Below are positions 33,477 through 44,482 of a stretch of 64,000 nucleotides of DNA, piece by piece (the first letter of the stretch is position 1; each line of letters starts with the position of its first letter). A model generated the notes under the pieces. The model was not told where the DNA came from. It saw nothing but the letters and a program-made list of their open reading frames with translations, and made no database searches. Position numbers and translations under genes: made by a program. Location: positions 1 through 64,000 of the forward strand of contig JAKSZT010033882.1 of NCBI GenBank assembly GCA_026826555.1. Direction: 5' to 3'. The stretch comes from Tolypeutes matacus. Lineage: Eukaryota; Chordata; Mammalia; Cingulata; Chlamyphoridae.

Positions 33477-36120
33477 ATGGCTAACATAAGTAATTTCATA
33501 CAGTAATAACACTGAATGTCAATGGCTTAAAATCTCAAACTCAGAGGCACAGAATGGCAGAATGGATAAGGAAATATGACTCATCTATACACTGTCTACA
33601 AAAAACTCACCTTAGACCCAGGGATTCAAGATGGCTAAAAGTGAATGGTTGGAAAAGAATTTTATATGCAAATAAAAAGCAAAAAAGGGTAGGAGTAGCT
33701 ATACTAATATCAGAGAAAATAAACTTAAATGCAAATCTATTTTAAGATATAAAGAACAACACTATTTGTTAATAAATGGTGAAATCTGTCAATAAGTTAG
33801 AACAATCATAAACATTTGTGCACCTAACCAAGGAGCCTCAAAATCCATGAGACGAACATTGGAAAAATGAAGTGGAGAAATAGATGCCCCTACAATTATA
33901 AAGGGGGATTTTAATACACCATTATCATCATTAGACAGAACACCTAGACAGAAAATCAATAAAGAAACAAAAACCTTGAATAATACATTAGAGGATCTGG
34001 ACCTAATAGACATATAGAGAACATTACATAAAAATACAGTTGAATATATATTCTTCTCGAGGGCACTTCAATCATTCTTGTGTATAGTCTAGATGCTAGG
34101 CCACAGAACAACTCTCAATGAATTCAGAAAGATTGAAATTTTACAAAGTAATATCTCTGACCACTATGGAATGAAGCTGGAAATCAGTAAGGGGCAGAGA
34201 AGCAGATTAGGCACAAATATGGCAGTTAAATAACACACTCTTAGACAATCAGCAGTTCAAAGAAGAAATCACCAAAAAATATCAGTAACTACCTTGAAAC
34301 AAAATAAAAAGACAACAGAAAATATCAAAACCTCTGGGATGCAGCAAGAGATGCACTGAGAGGGAAATTCATAGCCATAACTGACTAAGAATTGCTTGAA
34401 AGAAGAAAGAGCTAAAAATCAAGACCTAATTGAATACCTGGAGGATCTAGAAAAAGAACAACAAACTAACCCAAAGGATGTAGAAAGAAGGAAATAACAA
34501 GCATTAGAGCAGAGCTAAATGAAATTGAAAATAAGAAAACACTAGAAAAAAACAAACAAAACCAGAAGCTGTTTCCTTGAGAAGATTAATAAAATTGACA
34601 AAACCTTAACTAGATTAACAAAGAATAAAAAAGAGAAGAAGCAAATACATAAAATAAAGAAATAAAGAAGGGGAAATCACCACTGACCCCACTGAAATAA
34701 AGAATATCATAAGAGGATACTTTGAAAAATTGTAAGCCAAGAAGATGGATAATTTAGAGGAAATGGACAAATTCCTAGAAACACACAAGCAACCTACATT
34801 GATGAAAGAAAAAATTGATGAACTCAACAGACCAATCATTAGTAACAAGATTGAATATGTCTTCAAAAACCTCTCAACTAAGAACAGTCCAGGAGCAGAT
34901 GGCTTTACAGGTGAATTCTAACAAACATTCCATAAGAGCTAACACCAATCCTGTTTAAACTCTTCCAAAAATAAAAGTGAAGGGAACATTGCCTAAATCA
35001 TTCTATGATGCCAATATCCCCTAGATACCAAAAACAAACAAAGATGCCACAAGAAAGAAAAGCTATAGACCAATCTTTCTAATGAACCTAGATGATAAAA
35101 TACTCAACAAATACTTGCTAATCATATTCAACAGCACATCAAATGAATTATATACCATGACCAAGTGGGTTTCATCTCTGATATGAAAGGAAGGTTCACC
35201 ATAAGAATGTTAATCAATGTAATACACCACATAAACAGATTAAAATTTTTAAAAAATCACATGATCATCTCTATAAATGCAGAAAAAGCACTCAACAAAA
35301 TACAGCAGTTTTTCCTGATGAAAATACTTCAAAAGATAGGAAGAGAAGGAAACTTCCTCAACATGATAAATGATATATATGAAAAACCTAAAGCGAACAT
35401 CATATTCAATGATGCAATCCTGAAAGGTATACCTCTAAGATCTCAAGCAAGAGAAGGTTACCCACTGTCACCACCCTTATGTAACACTGTGTTAGAAGTA
35501 ATTGCTTGCACACTTATGCAAGAAAATGATATAAAAGACATCTAAATTTAAAGGAAGATATAAAATTTCACTATTTGCAGATGGCATGATCCTATACATA
35601 GAAAGCCCTGAGAAATCTATAATGAAGTTTCTAAACCTTATAAAGGAGTTCAGTAAAGTTGTAGGTTATAAGATCAAAGTGCAAAAATCAATTGCAATTC
35701 TGAATGACCATAATGAGGAATCTGAGGAGGAAATCAAGAAAAAAATCCCATTTAAAATAGCAACTAAAATAACCAAATAAATAAGAATAAATTTAACTAA
35801 AGATGTCAATGATTGTATGGCAGAAAACTACACAACACTGTTAAAAGAAATCAAAGAAGACCTAAATAAATGGAAGAATATTCCCTGTTCATGGATAGGA
35901 AGATTAAATATCATTAAGAAGTCTATACTACCCAAACTGATTTACAGATTTAATGCAAACCTAATTAAAATTAACAAAGCATTTCTCACTTAATTTGAAA
36001 AGTTAACTATGAAATTTATTTTGAAGGGCAAGGGGCCTGGAATAGGCAAAGACATACGGAAATAAAAAATGAAATTGGAGGAATCAAACTACCTGACTTT
36101 AAATCATACTACAAATCTAC
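33477..36120 (+). pseudogene. L1-B ORF2 (endonuclease-RT), truncated and inactive
   Basis: ORF2p supplies the APE-like endonuclease and reverse transcriptase of L1. The start ATGGCTAACATAAG matches L1-A and L1-C starts, but codon 10 is TAA. Recognisable blocks: WIRKYDSSIHCLQKTHLRPR and GDFNTPLSS-equivalent endonuclease parts; RT parts VGFISDMKGRFTIRM, MIISINAEKALNKIQQ and YPLSPPLCNTVLEV. The catalytic FADD at 35574-35585 reads FADG, the second Asp codon GAC having become GGC. Many stops and frameshifts; ORF2 is cut at about 36120. Confidence 0.87.
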
Positions 36121-36264
36121 AGTGGTCAAAAGTAAATGGTATTATGATGGTGTCAGTTTAAGTGGATGCTTACCATCTCTCTCACAAAAGACACCTGATT
36201 GGGGCCAGGATCCTGCCCAAGTGAGCTGTCTGGGAGCCCACAGAACGGGAGCCTTTTGGGCATC

Positions 36265-36764
36265 TGTACTAGTCAGCCAAAGGGGTGCTAATGTAAAATA
36301 CCAAAAATGGTTTGGTCTTTATAAAGGGTATTTATTTGGGGTAGAAGTTCACAGATACCAGGCCATAAAACATTAAGTTTCTTCTCTCACTACAGTCTAT
36401 TGCCACGTGTTAGAGCAAGACAGCTGCTGGCGTTTGCCAGGGTTCACACTTCTGGGTTTCCTCTCTTCCTGGGGCTGCATTTCTCTCCGGGCTTAGCTCC
36501 TGTTTCCTCCACAAGGTCAGCTATAGATGATCAGGCAAATGGCTTGCTTCTCTTCTCCTGGAGCCTTCTTTCCAACATCAAAACTGCTTCTCAAAAGACT
36601 ACTTCAACTTTTCTTTGCCTTGCCTTTTATATTCAATTCCCCACCCACCAAGGGGTGGGGCTCAACGCCCTAATCCTAACCTAATCATGCCCAGATTAAC
36701 AGATAAGTTTACAAGCATGATTCAATTATATTTTTGGAATTCATAATTACATCAAACTGCCACA
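36265..36764 (-). mobile_element. Solo LTR of an endogenous retrovirus, 5-bp TSD
   Basis: 500 bases bounded by TG and CA when read on the minus strand (TGTGGCAGTTTGATG ... GACTAGTACA). In that orientation it has a TATA box (AATATAAAAGG, near 36625-36640) and an AATAAA polyadenylation signal (CCCAAATAAATACCC, near 36335) in the correct order. The pentamer GCATC lies directly on both sides (36260-36264 and 36765-36769). A 5-bp duplication is typical of class III (ERVL-like) integrations. No internal coding region remains, as expected after LTR-LTR recombination. Family not named. Confidence 0.85.
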
Positions 36765-36961
36765 GCATCCATCTGGAGGGAGCTTAACAGGGAGATAGAT
36801 TGCTCAAGATAAAACCAGAACATAGTAAACAGCAAGGAAATAGAACATGAAGAACAAAGTTTCAAAGGGAAAAGTTAACACACATGCAAAACCAGGAGCT
36901 AAACAAAACTATAGAACAGAGAGAGAAGCTAATCAACTGAGTAAATCCATCAAGATAAATG

Positions 36962-37734
36962 ATGACCAGAGGGCAACAAAAAATTACAAACCATACTAAG
37001 AAACAGGAAGACATGGCCCATTCCAATGAACAAACTAAAAACCAGGAAGAGATGCAGAACATTGCACAACTAATCAGAACTGTCCAAACAAATATCATGG
37101 ACTAACATAATGAAGTGAAGGGAGAAATTAAGTATATTAAGAAGACATTTTGAGAACATACTGAAGAAATTGTAAACTTACATGAAAAAGATAACGGGTA
37201 TAATGGTGATGAATGGCACAATCCAAGAAATAAAAAAGACAGTGGAATCACATAACAGCAGATTTGAACAAGCAGAAGAAAGAATTAGTGATGTGGAAGA
37301 CAGTACATCTGAAATCAAACAGATAGTATAACAGATAGATAAAAAGATAGAAAAAACCCAGCAGGGCCTGGGATTTAAATGGCAATGCAAAAACGCTCAA
37401 TCATATGCATTATAGGCCTCCCAGAGGAGAAGAGAAGGAAAAGGGAACAAAGGAGTGTTGAAGGAAATAATGGCTGAAAACTTCCCACCCTACTGAAGGA
37501 GATGGACGTACATGTCCAGGAAGCACAGTGCACCCCAAACAGCATAAATCCTAAGAGGCCTACTCCAAGACATATACTTGTCAAATATCCTATGCTCAAG
37601 ACAAAGAGAAAATACTCAAGGCACCAAGAGAAAAGAGAACCATCATATACAAGGGAAGCTCAATCAGATTAAGTGCTGATTTCCCATCTGAAACCATGGA
37701 GGCAAGAAAACAGTGGTATGACATAGCCAAGGTA

Positions 37735-37772
<38 letters not shown>

Positions 37773-37965
37773 CCCTTTCAACCCCCAAAAATTTTCTATA
37801 CAGCAAAGCTGGCATTCAAAACTGATGGAGAGTTAAAAATATTCACAGATAAAGAGAAATTAAGAGAGTATGCCAATAATAAAATCTGCCCTTCAAGAAA
37901 TGCTAAAGGAAGTTCTACAGGTTGAAAGGAAAAAACAGGAGAAAGAGGGTTGGAGGAGAGTGTAA
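36962..37965 (+). pseudogene. L1-C ORF1 (frameshifted)
   Basis: Starts ATGACCAGAGGGCAACAAAA, corresponding to the second Met of the L1-0 and L1-A ORF1, and ends VERKKQEKEGWRRV then TAA at 37963-37965. The coiled-coil, RRM-like and C-terminal parts can all be followed, but the frame breaks repeatedly. One break is a 32-base A-run at 37738-37769 in place of the short A-stretches of the KTLKEKN codons. Confidence 0.87.
37738..37769 (+). repeat. Poly(A) tract inside L1-C ORF1
   Basis: About 32 consecutive A. The homologous place in L1-0 and L1-A has only short A-runs broken by G (plus-strand view of 1-60 in reverse). Expansion of an A-rich codon stretch or an insertion tail are both possible; no second element is attached. 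Confidence 0.93.
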
Positions 37966-38030
37966 GAACATCTAAAAAGACAAAAAGAGAAATAAAAACA
38001 ACATATGACATACGTAAATACAAAGAAAAT

Positions 38031-41003
38031 ATGGCTGATATAAGAAATTCCTTGAGAGTAATAACACTGAATGTTAATGGATTAAACTCACTAGTCAAGA
38101 GACTCAGATTGGCAGAATTATGCCAATATGAGCCACCTATATGTTGTCTACAAGAAACACACCTTAGACCCAGGGATTCAAGGAGGCTGAAAGTTAATGG
38201 CTGGAAAACAGTTTTGCAAGCAAACAACAACAAAAAAAGGGTGGAGTAGCTATACTAATATCTGAAAAAATAAACTTTAAATACAAAACTATTGTAAGAG
38301 ACAAAGACAAACACTACATATTAGTAAAGGGGATAATCTTTCAAGAAGAAAGAACAATCATAGACATTTATGCACCTAATCAGGGCCCCTCAAAATATCT
38401 GAGGCAAACACTGGAAAGACTAAATGGAGGTACAAATGCCTCTACAATTATAGTGGGGGCCTTTACTACACCATTATCACCATTAGACAGAACATCTTGA
38501 CAGAGAATCAATAAAGAAACAAAGACTCTGAATAATACATTGGAAGATCTGGACCTAATAGATATATAATGAATATATACACTCAAATACAGTGGGATAC
38601 ATATTCTTCTTGAGTGCACATGGATCACACTCCAAGATAAACCACATGCTATGCCACATAACAACACTCAATGAATTCAGAAAGATTGAGATTATACAAA
38701 GTAATTTCTCTGACCACAACGCAATGAAATTGGAAATCCCTAAGAGCCAGAGAACCAGCTTAGTCACAAAGATATGGAATTTAAACAACACACCCTTAGA
38801 CAAACAGTGGGTCAAGGAGGAAATTACAAAAAAAATCAGTAACTACCTTGAAATGAATGAAAATTACAACACAACATTTCAAAACCTATGGGATGAAGTC
38901 AAAGCTGTACTGAGAGGGAAATTCATAGCCATAAATTCACATATCAAAAAAGAAGAAAGAGCTAAAATCAGAGACCTAACTACAAACCTGGAGGAACTGG
39001 AAAAACAACAACAAACTGACCCCAAAGGAGGTAAAAAGAAGGACATAACAAAGATTAGAGCAGAATTAAATGAAATAGATAATAAGAAAGCACTAGAAAA
39101 AATAAACAAATGCTGGTTCTTTGAGAAGATCAATAAAATTGACAAACCCTTCATCAGACTAACAAAGAAAAAGAGAGAGCAGATGCAAATACACAAAATC
39201 AGAAATGAGGAAGCGAATATTAACACTCACCCCCAGAAATAAATCATAAGAGGATGCTTTGAAAAATTATATGCCAACAAGAATGATAATTTAGAGGAAA
39301 TGGACAAATTCCTAAAAACTCACAAGCAGCCTACATTGATGAAAGAAGAAATTGATGAACTCAACTGTCCAATTACAAGTAAAGAGATAGATGCAATCAT
39401 CAAAAATTTCCCAACTAAGAAGACCCCAAAACCAGAAAGCTTCATAGGTAAAATCTACCAAACATTTCAGAAAGAGCTAACACCAATCCTGTTTAAGCTC
39501 CTCCAAAAAATAGAAGTAGAAGGAACATTGCCTAACTCATTCTATAATGCCAACATTACCCTAATACCAAAGCGGAACAATGATGCCACAAGAAAGGAAA
39601 ATTATAGAACAATCTCTCTAATGAAACTTGAATCTAAAATCCTCAACAAAATATTTGCTAATAGCATTCAACAACATATCAAATGAATTATACACATGAC
39701 CAAGTGGCTTTCATTCTGGGTATGCAAGGATGGTTCAAGATAAGAAAATCAGTCAATGTAATGCACCACACTAACAGGTTGAAAGAAAGAAATCACATGA
39801 TCATCTCAATAGATGCAGAACAAGCATTCAACAAAATACAGCACTCTTTCCTGATAAAAACACTGCAAAACCTAGTAATAGAAGGAAACTTTCTGAACAA
39901 GATAAAGGGTATATATGAAAAACCCACAGCGAACATTATCTTCAATGGTGAAATCCTAAAAACATTCCCTCTAAGATCAGGAACAAGACAATGATGCCCA
40001 CTATCACCGATCCTATTTAACATTGTATAAGAAGTGCTTGCTCAAGCACTGAGGCAAGAAAAAGATATAAAAGGCATCCAAATTGGAAAGGAAGAAAAAT
40101 TTCACTATTTGCAGATGTCATGATCCTATACATAGAAAGCCTGGGAACTCTACAACAAAGCTTCTAGAATTTATAAAAGAGTACAATAAAATCACATGCT
40201 GTAAGATCAATGCTCAAAAATCGGTAGCATTTCTGCACAACAATAATGGCAATCTGAGGAGGAAATCAAGAGAAAAATACCATTTACAATAGTAACTAAA
40301 AGAATCAAATACATAGATATAAATTTAACTAAAAATATAAAGGACTTATATACAGAAAACTATGCAACAGTGTTATAGGAAATGAAAGAAGACTTAAATG
40401 AATGGAAGAATATTCCCTGTTCATGGATAGGAACACTAAACATCATCAAGATGTCTATCCTACCCAAACTAATCTACAGATTTAATGCAATCCCAATAAA
40501 AATCAGCACTGTATTTTTTAATGTATTGGAAAAACTAACTACAAAATTTATTTGGAAGGGTAAGAGGGTCCAAATCACCAAAGACATATTGAAAAATAAA
40601 ATTGTAGTTGGAGGTATCATACTACCTGACTTTAAAACACTGCAAAGATACAGTGGTCAAAACCGCATGGCACAAGCATAGACACACTGACCAATGGAAC
40701 TGAATTGAGAGTTCCAATATAGATCCTCTCATATACAGTCATCTGATATTCGACTAGGCCACCAAGCCCACTCATTTGGGAGAGAATTCAACAAATGGTG
40801 CTTGGAGAACTTGATATCCATATCCAAAAGAATGAGAGAGGAACACCATCTCACACCTTATACAAAAATAAACTCAAATGAATCAAAGATCTAAATATAA
40901 GAGGCAAGACCATAAAGACCTTGGAAGATAATGTAGGGAAGCATCTACAGGACCTTGTAATAGGAAATGGTTTCATGAACTTCACACCCAAAGCATAAGC
41001 AGC

Positions 41004-41037
<34 letters not shown>

Positions 41038-41830
41038 TGGAATTTCCTCAAAATTAAGAACTTCTGCACTTCAAAGGACGTTATCAAGAAAGTTAAAAGG
41101 CAGACTACCCAATGGGAGAAAATATTTGGCAACCATATATCTGATAGGAGCCAATATCCTGCATATATAAAGAAATCCTACACCTCAAAAGTAAAAAGAC
41201 AAACAACCCATTTAAAAAATGGGCAATTGACCGGAAAAGACACTTCTCCAAGGAAGAAATACAAATGGCTAAAAAGCTCATGAAAAAATGCTCGTCATCA
41301 CTAGCTACTAGGGAAATGCAAATCAAAACTACAATGAGATACCACCTTACACCTATTAGAATGGCAGCTATTAAAAAAAAAAACAGCAGACTATACGTGT
41401 TAGAGAGGATGTGGAGGAATGGGAACCCTCACCCACTGCTGGTGGGATTTTAGAATGGTCCAGACACTACGGAGGACAGTTTGGCAGTTCCTCAAAAAAC
41501 TAACCATACAACTTCCATATGATCCAGCAATTCCACTGCTGGGTATATACCCTGAAGAATTGAAAACAAAGACACAAACAGATATATGCACACCAACGTT
41601 CATAGTGGCATTGTTCACAATTGCCAAAAGTTGGAATCAACCCAGGTGCCTATCAAGAGAAAAATGGATAAACAGATTGTGGTATATACATATAATGGAA
41701 TAATACTCAGGTGTAATAAGGAATGTGGTATTAACAGATGGGATAACATAGATGAATCTTGAAGACCTTATGTTGAGTGAAGCAAGGCAGGCACTGAAGG
41801 ACAAATATTACATGTCCTCACTGATATCAA
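38031..41830 (+). pseudogene. L1-C ORF2 (endonuclease-RT), near full length, inactive
   Basis: Starts ATGGCTGATATAAG and covers the expected 3.8 kb. Endonuclease: LNVNGLNS, CCLQETHLRPRDSRR, FFLSAHGSHSKINHML, SDHNAMKLEI. Then the linker (NNTPLDKQWVKEEI, KTPKPESFIGKIYQTF), RT blocks [19 protein letters not shown] and [17 protein letters not shown], and the C-terminal part [32 protein letters not shown] and MNLEDLMLSEARQAL. The catalytic motif at 40108-40119 reads FADV (GTC for GAC). Several stops and frameshifts separate the open segments (38592-39242, 39300-39686, 39683-39994, 40382-40681, 41419-41703). Confidence 0.9.
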
Positions 41831-44482
41831 CTAATCAAATTGAGCAGACTCCCAGAACTAGAATCTGGAAACTGGGTTTACAGGTGACAGAAAGTGAAAA
41901 GAAGGTTGTGAGCCAATGCCCATATGGGCATATTCTATGATAAGGTGGAAGGGTGTAGATGGGCACACCAATGAAGCAGTGATACTGTTGGGTTGGGAGG
42001 TGCTGATTTGTGATGTGCATAGGGTTGGAAGGCTAGGTGGGACTGTCCATGGAACTGGGGTGACAGATGGGGAAGGGACCAGGTGAACACTGGGGATTTG
42101 CGGGTGTGTGATTGAAACTACAATGTTGGGAATGTTCATTTGGGAAGGGTTACTGATTTAGGGCTTTGGTTGTCTGGGCCATTTTGGGGAGTGTGTGAGT
42201 TTTCATCTCATCATAGTATGTTGTATCAGTGGGTGGAGACCTACATAATGAGCGGGAAGGTGTTGGATTCCCTTCCTGGGGAGTCCTGTAATATTCTCAG
42301 ATACAGAGGTGGGAGTCTTTCGAGAGCCTAGGGAGTGCCTAATAGGGAAGAACAGGCCAGTATGTCAAGCCCTCAGTGTTGCTGCGAGTAACCATGAATC
42401 TTATTCTTCAAGGAGTGAAGCACGGTGATTGCCACTGGCCCACAGAGAGGGGGATGGGGAAATAGAATAGATGGAACATGGGGCATTTTGGGGAGTGATG
42501 GAGGTGCTCTTCATGGTCTTGCAACAATGTACACAGGCCATGTTAAATTTCATAAAAATTTATATATGTGTATGATCCGAAATGGAAACCATAATGTAAA
42601 TCATTGACCATGGTAAGTAGCAATGTTTCAATATTTATATATCTATTGTAACAAAAATACCATCCACATGTGAAATGTTATTAATATGGGAAATGGGAAA
42701 AGGGGGTAGATGTAGGATATATGGGAATCCCCTGTATTCTGTATGTGAATTTTCTGTAACCTAAAGCTTCTTTGAATACAAAATGTAAAAAGTAAGACAC
42801 TGGGGGAATAAACAGAAGAAAATGTCACTTTCATATAATATAACAGATCTTACACGGATGAAAGACATGATGTCAATTTTTTTTAATTTTGTATTTTTAA
42901 CAATTTTTTTGTTATTCCAAAATTTTGTTATTTTTTAAATTTTATTTTTAATTTTCAAAACTATCATTATTATTTCATTTTCTTATGAAGAAGTTTTAGA
43001 TCACAGGAAGGTTACAACTCTGGCAGGGAGGATCATTGGGGTGGGGTGTCAATCATTGAATTGCATAGGAAAATATTCACCAGGGACATATGTTCATGGG
43101 AAGGTGAAAATTCACACAAAAAACAAAAGAATATTGAATTCCCATGCTGGGGAGCTCTGCTACATTCTATAATTGAATAGCGAGAATCCCCTGAGCAGAG
43201 GGGCAGTGACCAGTGAAGGTGGATGAATGCATGACAGGTCCTTGATATTGATGAATGTACTTATGAACCTTTACTTTTGAAATTGAAACTTGGCCTAGTA
43301 TTATAGGGTTCCTAATAGTTACATCCTAAGTGCCTCCTTGTTGCTCAAATATGGCTTCCTTCTAAGCCAAACTCAGCATATAAATGCATTCATTACCTTC
43401 ACCCCAATGTGAGACATAACTCCCATGGATGAGCCAGCCCTGGCACTGAGGGATTACTACCAAGCACTAACTAGAAATGGAACTAGAAAAAGACCTTGAC
43501 CAAAAGGGTGAAAGGGTAAAAACATTAGTTTATATGGCTATGAGACTTCAAAGTGAGTCTGTAGGTCATTCCAGATGCTATGCTTATGCACATCTAAGTA
43601 GGATCTCATTGACTGCTAAAGGAAATATTTTCTCAAATATTGGAGACATCCAGACTTGATAGGCAGGGCAGACAGCTCAGGGGTTTGGTGCCTTGCCAGT
43701 GGGTGTTAATGGAATTTATGTTCCCCAGTGTGACAGAGGTGGACTCATTTGTGGTTTCCCTACACATGGCTCTTCTGCCCCTTCTATTTGAACCTATAGT
43801 TAGTACTAGAGTTGATAGATGTATGTCCAAGAGACTTAAATCTTTAGGCTGACCATGAGCCAGCTGTCCCCTGAATCTCAACAGAGTTGCAACACTGACT
43901 CTATGGTTCACTGGACTCACCCAGGACAACTAACAAGGAGATGATGATGGACAACCACCATCCCAAGGAACAGAGAGTGTGCAAAATAGTCCATTCCATC
44001 TTCTACATGGGATCTAAGACCCCTCTCAATTAGAGGTAGTGTGGGTATCACCATCCCAGAATCCTCAGGATTGGGGAATGAATGATGGACTAGAGAAGAC
44101 TTACTGGTATTCTAGTATAAACTTAATATTGTGATTCTAGAAATGGGAGAACTTTTATCCCTGATGTGGAGGGAGTGGCCACTGGAGGTTCTGTAGGGAG
44201 GAGAGGGATAAACAGGTGTAACATGGGGCCATTTTCATGACTTGGGATTTGTCGTGAATGATTTTGCAATGACAGATACAAGCCATTTTATATCTTCTCA
44301 AAAGTTACAAAATTTGGTGAGTGAAAGTGTAAACTACAATGTAAACAACAGTCCACACTTTTTGGCAATGCTCCAAAACGTGTTCATCAATTGTAACAAA
44401 TGTACCATATTAATGAAGGATCTTGTTAATGTGGGAAAAAGTGGGAGGGGAAAGGAGCAAGGCATATGAAAAGGCCCTATAT
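41831..44482 (+). mobile_element. L1-C 3'UTR, tandem two-part structure
   Basis: After the ORF2 end comes a G-rich first part (41880-42790) closing with TGGGAATCCCCTG and TAACCTAAAGCTTCTTTGAAT, which looks like an L1 3' terminus. A second part follows (about 42850-44482) with its own order of blocks and its own terminus, reached only at 53835-53873 because L1-A interrupts it. L1-A shows the same two-part order, so this appears inherited rather than a chance neighbour. Confidence 0.75.

Larger units (their letters stand above)
30824..36120 (+). mobile_element. L1-B: full 5' end, truncated within ORF2
   Basis: Begins near GGACATCCAGGAAAATGGC (compare the L1 start with AAGATGGC), with a 1.6-kb 5' region, ORF1 (32413-33412) and ORF2 (from 33477). 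ORF2 sequence breaks off near CTACAGTGGTCAAAAG at about 36120, where L1 5'UTR-like sequence of the next element begins. The 3' third of ORF2 and the 3'UTR of this copy are not found after L1-C. Heavily decayed compared with L1-A. Confidence 0.8.
36121..44482 (+). mobile_element. L1-C: 5'-truncated in 5'UTR, interrupted by LTR and L1-A
   Basis: 5'UTR remnant at 36121-36264 and 36765-36961, ORF1 36962-37965, ORF2 38031 to about 41830, long 3'UTR to 44482, then 53835-53935 after the L1-A insertion. Less decayed than L1-B but disabled. The head-to-tail junction with L1-B at about 36120 has no intervening host DNA or visible TSD, so it may reflect insertion plus deletion, or recombination between two L1 copies. 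Confidence 0.85.
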
